Positions 17,884-25,954 of a stretch of 64,000 nt of DNA are shown here, piece after piece; positions within the stretch are counted from its first letter, which is position 1; each line of letters starts with the position of its first letter. Source of the DNA: Halomonas socia (GTDB lineage Bacteria > Pseudomonadota > Gammaproteobacteria > Pseudomonadales > Halomonadaceae); NCBI RefSeq assembly GCF_010977575.1, contig NZ_CP048812.1, positions 1,240,001 through 1,304,000 on the forward strand, given 5' to 3'. A model generated the notes under the pieces. That model worked only from the letters and a program-made list of their open reading frames with translations. It was not told where the DNA came from and made no database searches. Position numbers and translations under genes: made by a program.

Positions 17884-20100
17884 TCAGGCTGCAGCGGCTG
17901 ATGCCTCGGGCGAAGCGCCGGCGCCTGCCATCACCAGCCGATTGGCGGCCGCGCCAATCGGCACCAGCTGCTGAGCGATCAGCCGCAGCTGGCTCTGGAT
18001 CGGCCGATAGGGCACTTGCGCTTCGCCGGCCTCCGCCAGCGGCGCCTCGAGCCGCGCAAGCAGTGCATTCACCTCGGCCTCGAGCGCCCGCAACGGGCGC
18101 CGCGCCGCCAGCGCCTCGGCGATCTCGCCGAGCAAGGCGCCAATCTCGCGGGCCAGCGGCACCAGGTTAGCGTCGTCCTCGTTGTCGGCCAGACGGTGGC
18201 GGTGGGCGCCCAGCGCCGAGAGGTGGCTGAGCAGGGTGTGGGAGAGCACCAGGAAGCGCAGCCCGTCGTCGGCCTCCGCCTTACGGTAGTGGCCCGGCTC
18301 GTGGAGCATGTTGGTCAGTACCGTCGACAGCGCAGCATCGGCGTTGTGGGCGTTGCGCCGCGCCAGCCGGTAGGCCAGGTCGTCCTGCTTGCCGGCCTCG
18401 TACTGGTGGATGATCTCGTCGAGATAGCCGCGGCAGTTGGCCAGCACCTTGGCCGCCTCGCGGTTGAGCCGCCGGCCCTGCCAGTCGGGCAGGATGAACA
18501 ACACCGCCAGCCCGGCGATCAGCGCGCCGAGCAGGGTATCGAACAGCCGCGGCCAGATCAGGTCGAAGCCGTCGCCGACCTGGTTGAAGCTGCACAGCAC
18601 CAGCAGGGTGATCGAGGCGGTGGCGATCACGTAGTGCTTCTCGCGGTTGGCGAAGAAGGCTACTCCGGCGATCACCGCGATCAGGCTCTGCACCAGCGGC
18701 TGCGGAAACAGCGTGATCGACGCCCAGCCGACCACCAGGCCGAGCACCGTGCCGATTATTCGCTGGGTCAGGAAACGCCGCGTGGTGGCGAAGTTGGGCC
18801 GGCATACGAACAGCGTGGTGAGTAGGATCCAGAAGCCCTGCTGGGGGTCGAGCCACTGCAACAGCCCGTAGCCGGCGAGCAGCGCCAGCGGCAGGCGCAA
18901 TGCGTGGCGGAAGGTCGGTGAAGCCAGCGTCAGGTTGAGGCGAATGCGCTCCCAGGCATCTTTCAAGCTGCTCGGCGAGCGGTCGAACAGCGCATCGTCG
19001 CGGCGCGGCTCGTCGGCATCCGGATTGTGGGCGCTGGCCAGCTGTGACTCCAGGGTGGCGAGGTTGTCGGCCAGCGCCTCGAGGGGGAACAGCAGTTCGC
19101 GCCAGGCGGGGCGGCGCTGGTCACGCAGGTTGTCGATCGAGGCGCGCAGATCCTCCAGCGCCTGCTCGCTCTGGCGGTGGTCGAACCCGCGGTTGAGCAG
19201 CAGCGCCTTGGCCAGCCGCCGGCAGGCCAGGCCCTGTTGGTCGAGCAGCCGCTGGCAGCGGAACAGCACGTCGTGGTGGAAGAAGGCCTCGGTCAGGGCG
19301 GCATAGGGGTAGTGGGTGGAGCTGGCCCGTTCATGGATGTCCTGGGCGATGAAGTAGATACGCAGGTAGCGGTTGAGCTTGCGGTCGCCGCGCTGGCCCT
19401 CGAGGCGTCGGAAGATCATCTCCTTGGCCTGGTTGAGGGCCTCCACCACCTTGCCGTTCTGACGTGCCAGCGCCAGCCGCCGCGCCTCGAGGTCGACGTC
19501 ACGCAGCGGCTCGAGCAGCGCCGACTTGAGCACCAGATATTCGCCCAGCGTCTTGTAGACCCGCGCCATGCTCTGCTTGACCGGCTGGCGCGAGAACAGC
19601 GCGCACCAGATCACCGAGATCAGCCCGTACCAGGCCGCCCCGGCCAGCAGCAGCAGCGGCTGCCGCCAGGGGCCGTCGCCGGGCACCCCGCCGTGATGCT
19701 CGATATTGATCATCGAGTAGATTGACAGGATCAGCGTGCCGGAGGCGATAGTGGCATAGCGCTGGCCGATGGCGCCGAGCATGATCAACACGAAGGTGGC
19801 CAGGCCCAGGCCGGCGGCGAACAGCCACGGCCAGGGGTAGAGCCACTGCACGCTGAACGAGGCCACGGCAAAGCAGGCCAGGGTCACCAGCAGCGCCTGC
19901 AGGCGCCCCTGCCAGCTGTCGTCGGTCTCCGACAGGGCACTGGCGATGATGCCCAGGAACAGCGGTATCACCAGCGCCACCTCGCCCAGCCCCCAGCTGA
20001 GCAGCAGCGCTCCGCTGAAGGCCAGGAAGACCCGCAGGCTGTAGGCAAACTTGTCGAGCGTCCACAGGCGACGCAGCGGTAACGAGAGCGTAGTCGGCAT
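17884..20100 (-). CDS. yccS: FUSC-family inner membrane protein, YccS type
   Basis: A 738-residue membrane protein with two similar hydrophobic modules: about six membrane spans near residues 15-160 and a second set near 400-530. Each is followed by a soluble cytoplasmic part. The N-terminal LRVFLAFSGALLLSWGLGEV and C-terminal RRFLTQRIIGTVLGLVVGW segments mark the FUSC/YccS family (fusaric-acid-resistance-like), proposed to export aromatic carboxylates. The substrate is unknown. No membrane-fusion or outer-membrane partner is nearby. A perfect inverted repeat just upstream (20106-20125) may be a regulator site. Confidence 0.86.
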   Translation of the reverse strand: MPTTLSLPLRRLWTLDKFAYSLRVFLAFSGALLLSWGLGEVALVIPLFLGIIASALSETDDSWQGRLQALLVTLACFAVASFSVQWLYPWPWLFAAGLGLATFVLIMLGAIGQRYATIASGTLILSIYSMINIEHHGGVPGDGPWRQPLLLLAGAAWYGLISVIWCALFSRQPVKQSMARVYKTLGEYLVLKSALLEPLRDVDLEARRLALARQNGKVVEALNQAKEMIFRRLEGQRGDRKLNRYLRIYFIAQDIHERASSTHYPYAALTEAFFHHDVLFRCQRLLDQQGLACRRLAKALLLNRGFDHRQSEQALEDLRASIDNLRDQRRPAWRELLFPLEALADNLATLESQLASAHNPDADEPRRDDALFDRSPSSLKDAWERIRLNLTLASPTFRHALRLPLALLAGYGLLQWLDPQQGFWILLTTLFVCRPNFATTRRFLTQRIIGTVLGLVVGWASITLFPQPLVQSLIAVIAGVAFFANREKHYVIATASITLLVLCSFNQVGDGFDLIWPRLFDTLLGALIAGLAVLFILPDWQGRRLNREAAKVLANCRGYLDEIIHQYEAGKQDDLAYRLARRNAHNADAALSTVLTNMLHEPGHYRKAEADDGLRFLVLSHTLLSHLSALGAHRHRLADNEDDANLVPLAREIGALLGEIAEALAARRPLRALEAEVNALLARLEAPLAEAGEAQVPYRPIQSQLRLIAQQLVPIGAAANRLVMAGAGASPEASAAAA

Positions 20101-20105
20101 AGGAA

Positions 20106-20125
20106 CGTTATACGTTAGTATAACG
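20106..20125. promoter_or_regulatory. Inverted repeat upstream of the FUSC gene
   Basis: CGTTATAC-GTTA-GTATAACG is a perfect eight-base inverted repeat with a four-base spacer, starting six bases upstream of the FUSC gene. The size and position fit an operator for a dimeric repressor. No regulator gene is adjacent. A short RNA hairpin affecting translation is the other possibility. Confidence 0.5.
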
Positions 20126-20163
20126 ATGACTGGCTAGCGTCGGTGTCAACGCGGACTGCGGCC

Positions 20164-20520
20164 CTAGAGGTGTCGCAGCAATGCCTGCAACCGGGTCAGA
20201 TCCTTGGAGTCACCGACCAGGCGTACCTTGCCGCTCATCATGCCGTCGAGAAAGCGGCGCTGAGTCGGCTTGCGCAGCACCTGCACCGCGCTATCGGGGT
20301 CGCTGAAGCGTAGCTCCAGGTCGAGATCCACCGGCAGCCCGGAGGCCGTCTCGATGCCGCGTGGCGACATCCGATAGTGACGCGCGATGGACAGATCTTC
20401 GGTGGCGATGCCCCAGTCGAGGCCGCGCATCTCGTCGAGCGCCTGGCGAAACGCCGGCTTGCGCCGCTGCGCCCGCTTGAGCAACAGGCCGAGCAGCCAC
20501 AGCATCAGTCGCAGCTTCAT
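20164..20520 (-). CDS. Small conserved protein of unknown function, possibly SCP2-like
   Basis: A 118-residue protein with a hydrophobic start (MKLRLMLWLLGLLLKRAQRR) that could be a membrane anchor or amphipathic helix. The rest resembles a lipid/sterol-carrier fold only loosely: LDLELRFSDPDSAVQVLRK, then RFLDGMMSGKVRLVGDSKDL recalls the C-terminal part of SCP2-type domains. I do not recognise a function. The ATG at 20520 has AGGA upstream and fits better than the in-frame GTG-type extension to 20550. It lies 63 bases upstream of the FUSC gene on the same strand and downstream of HU. Confidence 0.6.
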   Translation of the reverse strand: MKLRLMLWLLGLLLKRAQRRKPAFRQALDEMRGLDWGIATEDLSIARHYRMSPRGIETASGLPVDLDLELRFSDPDSAVQVLRKPTQRRFLDGMMSGKVRLVGDSKDLTRLQALLRHL

Positions 20521-20606
20521 GGTATGTCCTGGCGTGGAAGTGGGTCGCACAGATACGACGCCGGCGGCCGAGGGTTCGGCACTGGGCGTCGCATCATGGG
20601 GCAGCG

Positions 20607-20882
20607 TTACTTGGCGACGGCATCCTTGAGCGCCTTGCCGGGCTTGAACGCCACGGTCTTGCTGGCCGGGATGGTCAGCGGCTGGCCGGTCTGGGGGTTC
20701 TTGCCGGTGCGTGCGGCACGCTCGCGCACGGTGAATGAGCCGAAGCCGATCAGTGACACGTCCTGGCCCTTCGACACGCTGCCGGTGATCTCGTCGAGAA
20801 TGACGTTGAGCACCTGGCTGGCTTTGTCCTTGGAAAGATCGGCACGCTCGGCAATCGCCGAGGCGAGTTCTGGCTTGCGCAT
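20607..20882 (-). CDS. hup: DNA-binding protein HU
   Basis: A 91-residue nucleoid protein that bends DNA as a dimer. The sequence MRKPELASAIAERADLSK, then LIGFGSFTVRERAARTGKNP and the arm with the intercalating-proline context GQPLTIPASKTVAFKPGK are diagnostic of HU. The ATG at 20882 is used. It faces a 117-base promoter region shared on the other side with the end of rubB. Which HU paralogue (alpha or beta) cannot be decided from this sequence. Confidence 0.95.
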   Translation of the reverse strand: MRKPELASAIAERADLSKDKASQVLNVILDEITGSVSKGQDVSLIGFGSFTVRERAARTGKNPQTGQPLTIPASKTVAFKPGKALKDAVAK

Positions 20883-20999
20883 ACAGCCCTCCTAGTTTGG
20901 CATTGGCATGGCGGCACGGCCGCCGTGTTATTGTTCGCGAAAGAACACGTTTACGGTTTGGTTACGCGGTAATGATCACTGGCTCGCAACGCAACGTCA

Positions 21000-22160
21000 T
21001 TAGACTAGCAACGCCGGTGCTGCCCGCGCCAGTGCGACTTTCCGCCTGACGCAGGCGCCTGTCAACGCAAACCCGATCAAACGGCCGTCCTCGGCCTCGG
21101 CCAGGGCCGCCAGATCCGCGCCCTCGCCCTCGATCCGCCACCTTGCCGCCGGCCGCGTCGGCGGCAGTGCTACGCAGGGCAGCAGCGGGGTCTTGACCAG
21201 GATCGGCCAGGCGCCGTAATGAACCTCGCGGGGCTCGCCGGCAAGCGTCGCCGCCAGCGCCTTGGCGCTGGCCTGCAGCGGCTGCACGTACATCGCGTTG
21301 ACGCCCGCCACGCAGGCCACGTCGCCCAGCGCGTAGATACCTGGCTGCGAGCTGCGCAGCTGGCGATCAACGCAAATACCGGCGTCACTGACCGCCAGCC
21401 CGGCCTCGGCGGCAAGCCTGGTGCGCGGCGCCAGGCCGGTGGCCACCAGCACCAGATCGGCCGCGAGCGCATGGCCGTCGTCGAGGCGCACCGCCACCTG
21501 GCTGCCCTGCGCGTCCAGCGCTGTGAGCTGACGCTCCAGGTTCAGCGCGATACCCGCCTCGCCAAACGCTGCACCCAGTGCCTGGCCCAGCGGCTCGGGC
21601 AGCAACCGCGGCAGCGGAGTGGCCTCCGGGGCGATCAGGCTTACCGCATGGCCGCCGGCGGCCAGGTCGTTGGCAAACTCGCAGCCCACCAGGCCGGCAC
21701 CGACGATCGCCACCCGTGCCGGGCGCCCCAGCGCCGCGAGGGCGGCGTAAAAGCCGCGGTAGTCGTCGAGGTCATTGATGGTGAAGATCCGCGTAGCGAC
21801 CGCCTCGGGTATTGCAAACGGCACCCGGGGAGCGGCGCCGGTGGCGATCACCAGCTCGCTGTAGGGCAGGGTTTCCACGCCTATCGAAAGGCTGCGCGCA
21901 GCAGGGTCGATGGCCGTGACCCGGGTGTGGGTGCGCATTACCACGCCGAGCTGGTCGGCAACCTCCAGCGCCGAGCGCGTCGCCAGCCGCTCGGGCGGCA
22001 AGCGCTTGGCGAAGCCGGTGGAGAGCAGCGGCTTCGAATAGTCGTCGCCGCTGTCGGCAGTGATCAGGGTGATCGGCCGGCGGGCGTCACGGGCACGCAG
22101 TTGGCGCACCAGGCCCAGCGCGGCCATGCCGCTGCCGATAAGGGTCAAGGGGGCGTCCAT
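21000..22160 (-). CDS. rubB: FAD-dependent rubredoxin-NAD(+) reductase
   Basis: A 386-residue flavoprotein of the pyridine nucleotide-disulfide oxidoreductase class. The FAD motif is at the N-terminus (LTLIGSGMAALGLVRQL), an NAD-binding motif lies in the middle (RVAIVGAGLVGCEFANDL), and the second FAD motif is PGIYALGDVACVAG. Rubredoxin reductases pass electrons from NADH to rubredoxin for alkane hydroxylase or oxygen/ROS detoxification. In Pseudomonas rubA genes sit beside rubB. Here the neighbours are HU and ubiC, and no rubredoxin gene is in the window, so its electron acceptor must be encoded elsewhere. It is transcribed divergently from ubiC. Confidence 0.88.
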   Translation of the reverse strand: MDAPLTLIGSGMAALGLVRQLRARDARRPITLITADSGDDYSKPLLSTGFAKRLPPERLATRSALEVADQLGVVMRTHTRVTAIDPAARSLSIGVETLPYSELVIATGAAPRVPFAIPEAVATRIFTINDLDDYRGFYAALAALGRPARVAIVGAGLVGCEFANDLAAGGHAVSLIAPEATPLPRLLPEPLGQALGAAFGEAGIALNLERQLTALDAQGSQVAVRLDDGHALAADLVLVATGLAPRTRLAAEAGLAVSDAGICVDRQLRSSQPGIYALGDVACVAGVNAMYVQPLQASAKALAATLAGEPREVHYGAWPILVKTPLLPCVALPPTRPAARWRIEGEGADLAALAEAEDGRLIGFALTGACVRRKVALARAAPALLV

Positions 22161-22245
22161 GAAACTCCTGGGGTCTGGCGTTACAAGCGGGGGCGTGTTT
22201 CGCCCATGCTACACTACGGCCCCGTTTTTGACCCGGAGCCCGCCG

Positions 22246-22800
22246 GTGCCCGATCACCCATCTCTGCGCTTTCCGCGCTGCCGCTGGCGGCCCGCCGCCG
22301 CCCACCGCCCGGCCATGAGCGCCGACTGGTGGCAGTGGGTCGCCTCCAGCGACTCCTTGACCGCACGGCTGGTCGCCGCCGCCGAGAGGCGTGCGTTTCG
22401 CGTCAGGCTGCTCGATCAGCGCCTCGGCCGGCCACGCCTCGACGAGGCCCGTGCCCTGGGGCTGCCGCGGCACCAGGCGGCCTGGCTGCGCCAGGTGGCA
22501 CTGTGCGTCGACCAGCGCCCCTGGGTGGTGGCCCGCTCGGTGGCGCCACTCGCCCAGCTGCGCGGCCAGCGACTCGAGCGGCTCGGCGAGCGCTCGCTGG
22601 GCAGTTGGCTGTTCCGCCAGCCCGACCTCGAGCGCAGCCCCATCGATATCAGCGCCGACCCGGCGCCCTTCGCCGCCGCAGTGAACCAGAGCGGGCCCTG
22701 GGGCCGCCGCTCGGTGTTTCGCCACGGCCGCTTCGCGGTGCTGGTGCAGGAGTTCTTTCTCGATGCCATGGCGGATGAACTGGCGCTGCCGCCGCGCTAG
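22246..22800 (+). CDS. ubiC: Chorismate--pyruvate lyase UbiC
   Basis: A protein of about 184 residues that removes pyruvate from chorismate to give 4-hydroxybenzoate, the first committed step of ubiquinone synthesis. Recognisable parts are [12 protein letters not shown] near the N-terminus, the [20 protein letters not shown] strand region, [11 protein letters not shown] and [12 protein letters not shown] with the conserved arginines and a C-terminal glutamate in VQEFFLDAM. The GTG at 22246 has GGAG eight bases upstream and gives an N-terminus like pseudomonad UbiC; an ATG at 22315 would give 161 residues. A TACACT at 22209-22214 may be the -10 element. ubiA follows directly. Confidence 0.88.
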   Translation: MPDHPSLRFPRCRWRPAAAHRPAMSADWWQWVASSDSLTARLVAAAERRAFRVRLLDQRLGRPRLDEARALGLPRHQAAWLRQVALCVDQRPWVVARSVAPLAQLRGQRLERLGERSLGSWLFRQPDLERSPIDISADPAPFAAAVNQSGPWGRRSVFRHGRFAVLVQEFFLDAMADELALPPR

Positions 22801-22801
22801 G

Positions 22802-23713
22802 ATGAGCGCCAGCCACACTGGAGGATTCAATGGACGCGACCCAGCCCCCCGCGGCATCCGCCGCCTGCCCGACTTCCTGCGCCTGATGCGCCTCGACCGG
22901 CCGATCGGCACCTGGCTGCTGATGTGGCCAACGCTGTGGGCGCTGTGGCTCGCCGCCGAGGGCCTGCCGAGTCGCGATATCCTGCTGATCTTCGTCGCCG
23001 GGGTCTACGCCATGCGCGCCGCCGGCTGCGTGATCAACGACTATGCCGACCGCCACGTCGACGGCCACGTCAAGCGCACCCGGGAGCGTCCGCTGGCCAC
23101 CGGCCGCATCAGCGAACAGGAGGCCAAGGGGCTGTTCGCCGGCCTGGTGGCGCTGGCCTTCCTGCTGGTGCTGTTCACCAACCTGTTCACCATCCTGCTG
23201 TCGATCGGCGGCGTGGTGCTGGCCTTCATCTACCCGTTCATGAAGCGCTATACCCACTTCCCGCAGGTATTCCTGGGCGCCGCCTTCTCCTGGGCGATTC
23301 CCATGGCCTTCGGCGCCGTGCTCGGTCATGTGCCGCCCGAAGCCTGGCTGCTGTTCGCCGCCAACGTGAGCTGGACGGTGGCCTACGATACCCAGTACGC
23401 CATCGTCGACCGCGACGACGACCTCAAGATCGGCATCAAGTCCACCGCGGTGCTGTTCGGGCGTGCCGACAAGGCGATCATCGGCCTGCTGCAGATGGTC
23501 ACCCTGGGCCTGCTCGGCTGGGTCGGCCTACGCCTGGGGCTCGGCGCCTTCTACTGGCTGGGCCTGGCCGCCATGGCGGCGATCTTCGTCTACCAGCAGT
23601 GGCTGATCCACGACCGCTCCCGGGAGCGCTGCTTCCAGGCCTTCCTCAACAACCACTGGGCGGGGCTGGTGCTGTTCGCTGGACTGGCGCTGACGCTATG
23701 GCCAGAGGGGTAG
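22802..23713 (+). CDS. ubiA: 4-hydroxybenzoate octaprenyltransferase UbiA (start region probably frameshifted)
   Basis: An integral membrane prenyltransferase that attaches the polyprenyl tail to 4-hydroxybenzoate. The two Asp-rich motifs are present: [20 protein letters not shown] and [20 protein letters not shown]. The continuous frame can start at ATG 22802, but that start has no good ribosome site and gives an odd leader ([12 protein letters not shown]). A better start is ATG 22830, four bases after GGAGGA. From there one extra C in the six-C run at 22845-22850 gives [20 protein letters not shown] and a 294-residue protein (E. coli 290). I therefore suspect a missing base. The enzyme itself is certain. 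Confidence 0.93.
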   Translation: MSASHTGGFNGRDPAPRGIRRLPDFLRLMRLDRPIGTWLLMWPTLWALWLAAEGLPSRDILLIFVAGVYAMRAAGCVINDYADRHVDGHVKRTRERPLATGRISEQEAKGLFAGLVALAFLLVLFTNLFTILLSIGGVVLAFIYPFMKRYTHFPQVFLGAAFSWAIPMAFGAVLGHVPPEAWLLFAANVSWTVAYDTQYAIVDRDDDLKIGIKSTAVLFGRADKAIIGLLQMVTLGLLGWVGLRLGLGAFYWLGLAAMAAIFVYQQWLIHDRSRERCFQAFLNNHWAGLVLFAGLALTLWPEG

Positions 23714-23715
23714 GG

Positions 23716-23749
23716 TTGTCACGAGAATGTCATCTAAGCGCGTTGTAAT
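23716..23749 (+). promoter_or_regulatory. Pho box and promoter of phoBR
   Basis: TTGTCAC (23716-23722), four bases, then ATGTCAT (23727-23733) form a direct repeat matching the Pho-box layout (CTGTCAT-N4-CTGTCAT). TGTAAT, five of six to the -10 consensus, begins ten bases later at 23744, which is the normal spacing for a PhoB-activated promoter. A further CTGTCAT lies at 23757-23763. This supports autoregulation of phoBR under phosphate starvation. Confidence 0.75.
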
Positions 23750-23783
23750 CGCCATACTGTCATGACCCCGATGAGGCCACCGG

Positions 23784-24473
23784 ATGACCGCCAAGACCGT
23801 TCTGATCGTCGATGACGAAGCCCCCATCCGCGAAATGATCGCCGTGGCCCTCGAGATGGCCGACTACCGGGTGCTCGAGGCCGACAACGCCCAGGATGCC
23901 CACGCCATGATCGTCGACAACCAGCCCGACCTGCTGCTGCTCGACTGGATGATGCCGGGCACCAGCGGCATCGAGCTGGCACGGCGCCTCAAGCGCGAGG
24001 AGACCACCAGCGAACTGCCGATCATCCTGCTCACCGCCAAGAGCGAGGAGGACAACAAGATTCAGGGCCTCGAGGCCGGCGCCGACGACTACATCACCAA
24101 GCCGTTCTCGCCCCGCGAGCTGGTGGCGCGCCTCAAGGCCGTGCTGCGCCGCACCACGCCCAAGGGCGTCGAGGAGGCAGTGGAGGTCGAGGGGCTGATA
24201 CTCGACCCCGCCAGCCACCGGGTCAGCGCCCACGGCAGCTCGGTGGAGATCGGTCCCACCGAATATCGCCTGCTGCAGTTCTTCATGACTCACCAGGAAC
24301 GCGCCTATACTCGTAGTCAGCTGCTCGACCAGGTGTGGGGCGGCAATGTCTATGTCGAGGAGCGAACCGTGGACGTGCATATCCGCCGCCTGCGCAAGGC
24401 GCTGGGCGAACCCCATCAGCACCTGATCCAGACCGTGCGCGGTACCGGCTATCGGTTCTCCGCCAAGATCTGA
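23784..24473 (+). CDS. phoB: Phosphate regulon response regulator PhoB
   Basis: A 229-residue OmpR-type response regulator. The receiver domain has the acidic pocket D10-D11, the phospho-acceptor D54 (LLLLDWMMPG) and the conserved lysine in DYITKPFSP. The C-terminal winged helix contains FMTHQERAYTRSQLLDQVWG and ERTVDVHIRRLRKAL. Phosphorylated PhoB activates Pho-box promoters, including its own at 23716-23749. phoR follows with one base between stop and start. The phosphate transporter it normally controls lies about 9 kb downstream on the opposite strand. Confidence 0.97.
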   Translation: MTAKTVLIVDDEAPIREMIAVALEMADYRVLEADNAQDAHAMIVDNQPDLLLLDWMMPGTSGIELARRLKREETTSELPIILLTAKSEEDNKIQGLEAGADDYITKPFSPRELVARLKAVLRRTTPKGVEEAVEVEGLILDPASHRVSAHGSSVEIGPTEYRLLQFFMTHQERAYTRSQLLDQVWGGNVYVEERTVDVHIRRLRKALGEPHQHLIQTVRGTGYRFSAKI

Positions 24474-24474
24474 C

Positions 24475-25791
24475 ATGCGTCTCTGGAGCCGCGAGCTGTG
24501 GCGCCTGGCGCTGATCGTCACCGCAGCCAGCCTGGTCGGCTGGCTGCTCGGTGCCACCAGTCTCGGCCTGGCCGCAGGCCTGGCCAGCGTGCTGCTGCTG
24601 CAGTTGCGCCAGTTGCACGCCCTGCATCGCTGGCTGACCCGCCACCCTCACGCCGAACCGCCCGCCGCCCGCGGCCTGTGGGGCGAGCTGTTCGACCGCC
24701 TCTACAAGTATCAGAAGGCCCAGCGCATCACACAGCAGCGCCTGCGCGACACCCTCAAGCGCATCCAGGACTCCTCGGAGGCGATGAGCGACAGCGTGGT
24801 GATGCTCGACCGCCGCGGCGACCTGGAGTGGTGGAACAGCGCCGCCGGACGCATGCTGGGGCTGCAGACCGTCCACGACCGCGGCCAGCACATCACCAAC
24901 CTGCTGCGTGATCCGCGCTTCATCGACTACTTCAACGCCCGCGACTACCGCGAGCCGCTGACGCTGCCCTCACCCATCGATGAGCGCCAGGTGCTGCAGT
25001 TCCAGATCACCCTCTACGGCGACGACGAGCGGCTGCTGATGGCCCGCGACATCACCCGCCTGCACCGCCTCGAGCAGATGCGCCGCGACTTCGTGGCCAA
25101 CGTCTCCCACGAGCTGCGCACACCGCTGACGGTGCTGGCCGGCTACCTCGAAACCTACACCGACCTCGCCAGCCAGCTGCCGCCGCGCCTGGCCCGTGGC
25201 CTGGGCCAGATGCAGGCCCAGACCTCGCGCATGCAGAACCTGGTCAACGACCTGCTGCTGCTATCGCGGCTGGAGATAGACCGGCGCGGCGACGACGAGG
25301 CGCCGGTGGCCGTCGAATCGCTGCTCGAGGCGATTCGCCGCGACGCCGAGTCGCTCTCCGCCGGGCGCCATCGGCTGCTGGTGGAGTGCCACGACCCGCG
25401 CCTGCTGGTGGGCAGCGAGCAGGAGCTGCGCAGCGCCATCTCCAACCTGGTCTTCAACGCCGTGCGCTACGCCGGCGACGACCGCCACATCACCCTGCGC
25501 TGGCGCACCCAGGGTGACGCCGCCTGCCTCGAGGTCGAGGACGACGGCGAGGGCATCGATCCGGTGCACATCCCGCGCCTCACCGAGCGCTTCTACCGCG
25601 TCGACAAGGGCCGCAGCACCGCCACCGGCGGCACCGGCCTGGGCCTGGCGATCGTCAAGCACGTGCTACTGCGCCATGACGCCCGCCTCGAGATCGTCTC
25701 CCACCCCGGCCGCGGCGCGCTGTTTCGCTGCGTTTTCCCGGCCACCCGCCTGGCCCGGCCCAGCACCGTGGCAGCATCGTCTCAGGCCTGA
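24475..25791 (+). CDS. phoR: Phosphate regulon sensor histidine kinase PhoR
   Basis: A 438-residue membrane kinase. Two N-terminal hydrophobic segments (about residues 11-45) leave almost no periplasmic part, consistent with sensing through PstSCAB-PhoU rather than phosphate itself. A PAS-like domain (about 100-195) precedes the HisKA helix with H212 in FVANVSHELRTPLTVL. The ATP-binding domain shows the N box NLVFNAVRYA, G1 DDGEGID and G2 GGTGLGLAIVKHV. It is co-transcribed with phoB. After it comes a 163-base gap before the peptide transporter operon, containing a short palindrome ATTGCGCAAT at 25855-25864. Confidence 0.96.
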   Translation: MRLWSRELWRLALIVTAASLVGWLLGATSLGLAAGLASVLLLQLRQLHALHRWLTRHPHAEPPAARGLWGELFDRLYKYQKAQRITQQRLRDTLKRIQDSSEAMSDSVVMLDRRGDLEWWNSAAGRMLGLQTVHDRGQHITNLLRDPRFIDYFNARDYREPLTLPSPIDERQVLQFQITLYGDDERLLMARDITRLHRLEQMRRDFVANVSHELRTPLTVLAGYLETYTDLASQLPPRLARGLGQMQAQTSRMQNLVNDLLLLSRLEIDRRGDDEAPVAVESLLEAIRRDAESLSAGRHRLLVECHDPRLLVGSEQELRSAISNLVFNAVRYAGDDRHITLRWRTQGDAACLEVEDDGEGIDPVHIPRLTERFYRVDKGRSTATGGTGLGLAIVKHVLLRHDARLEIVSHPGRGALFRCVFPATRLARPSTVAASSQA

Positions 25792-25954
25792 GCCGCGGCT
25801 ATCAGTGCCACGGCAATACGGTTTCATACGCAACAGTCAAAACAGCGCTGAAAGATTGCGCAATGCCCCCCTGGCATTCTCGGCTACCTTATGAGAGAAA
25901 ATTAACAAGGGCAGTCGCCCATCAAACGCTTGAATGAACCGAGGATAAAACAAC

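Noticed and set aside
21219-22778. 519-codon plus-strand frame opposite rubB and across ubiC
   Set aside because: It is antisense to a clear flavoprotein and out of frame with UbiC; low-complexity shadow coding.
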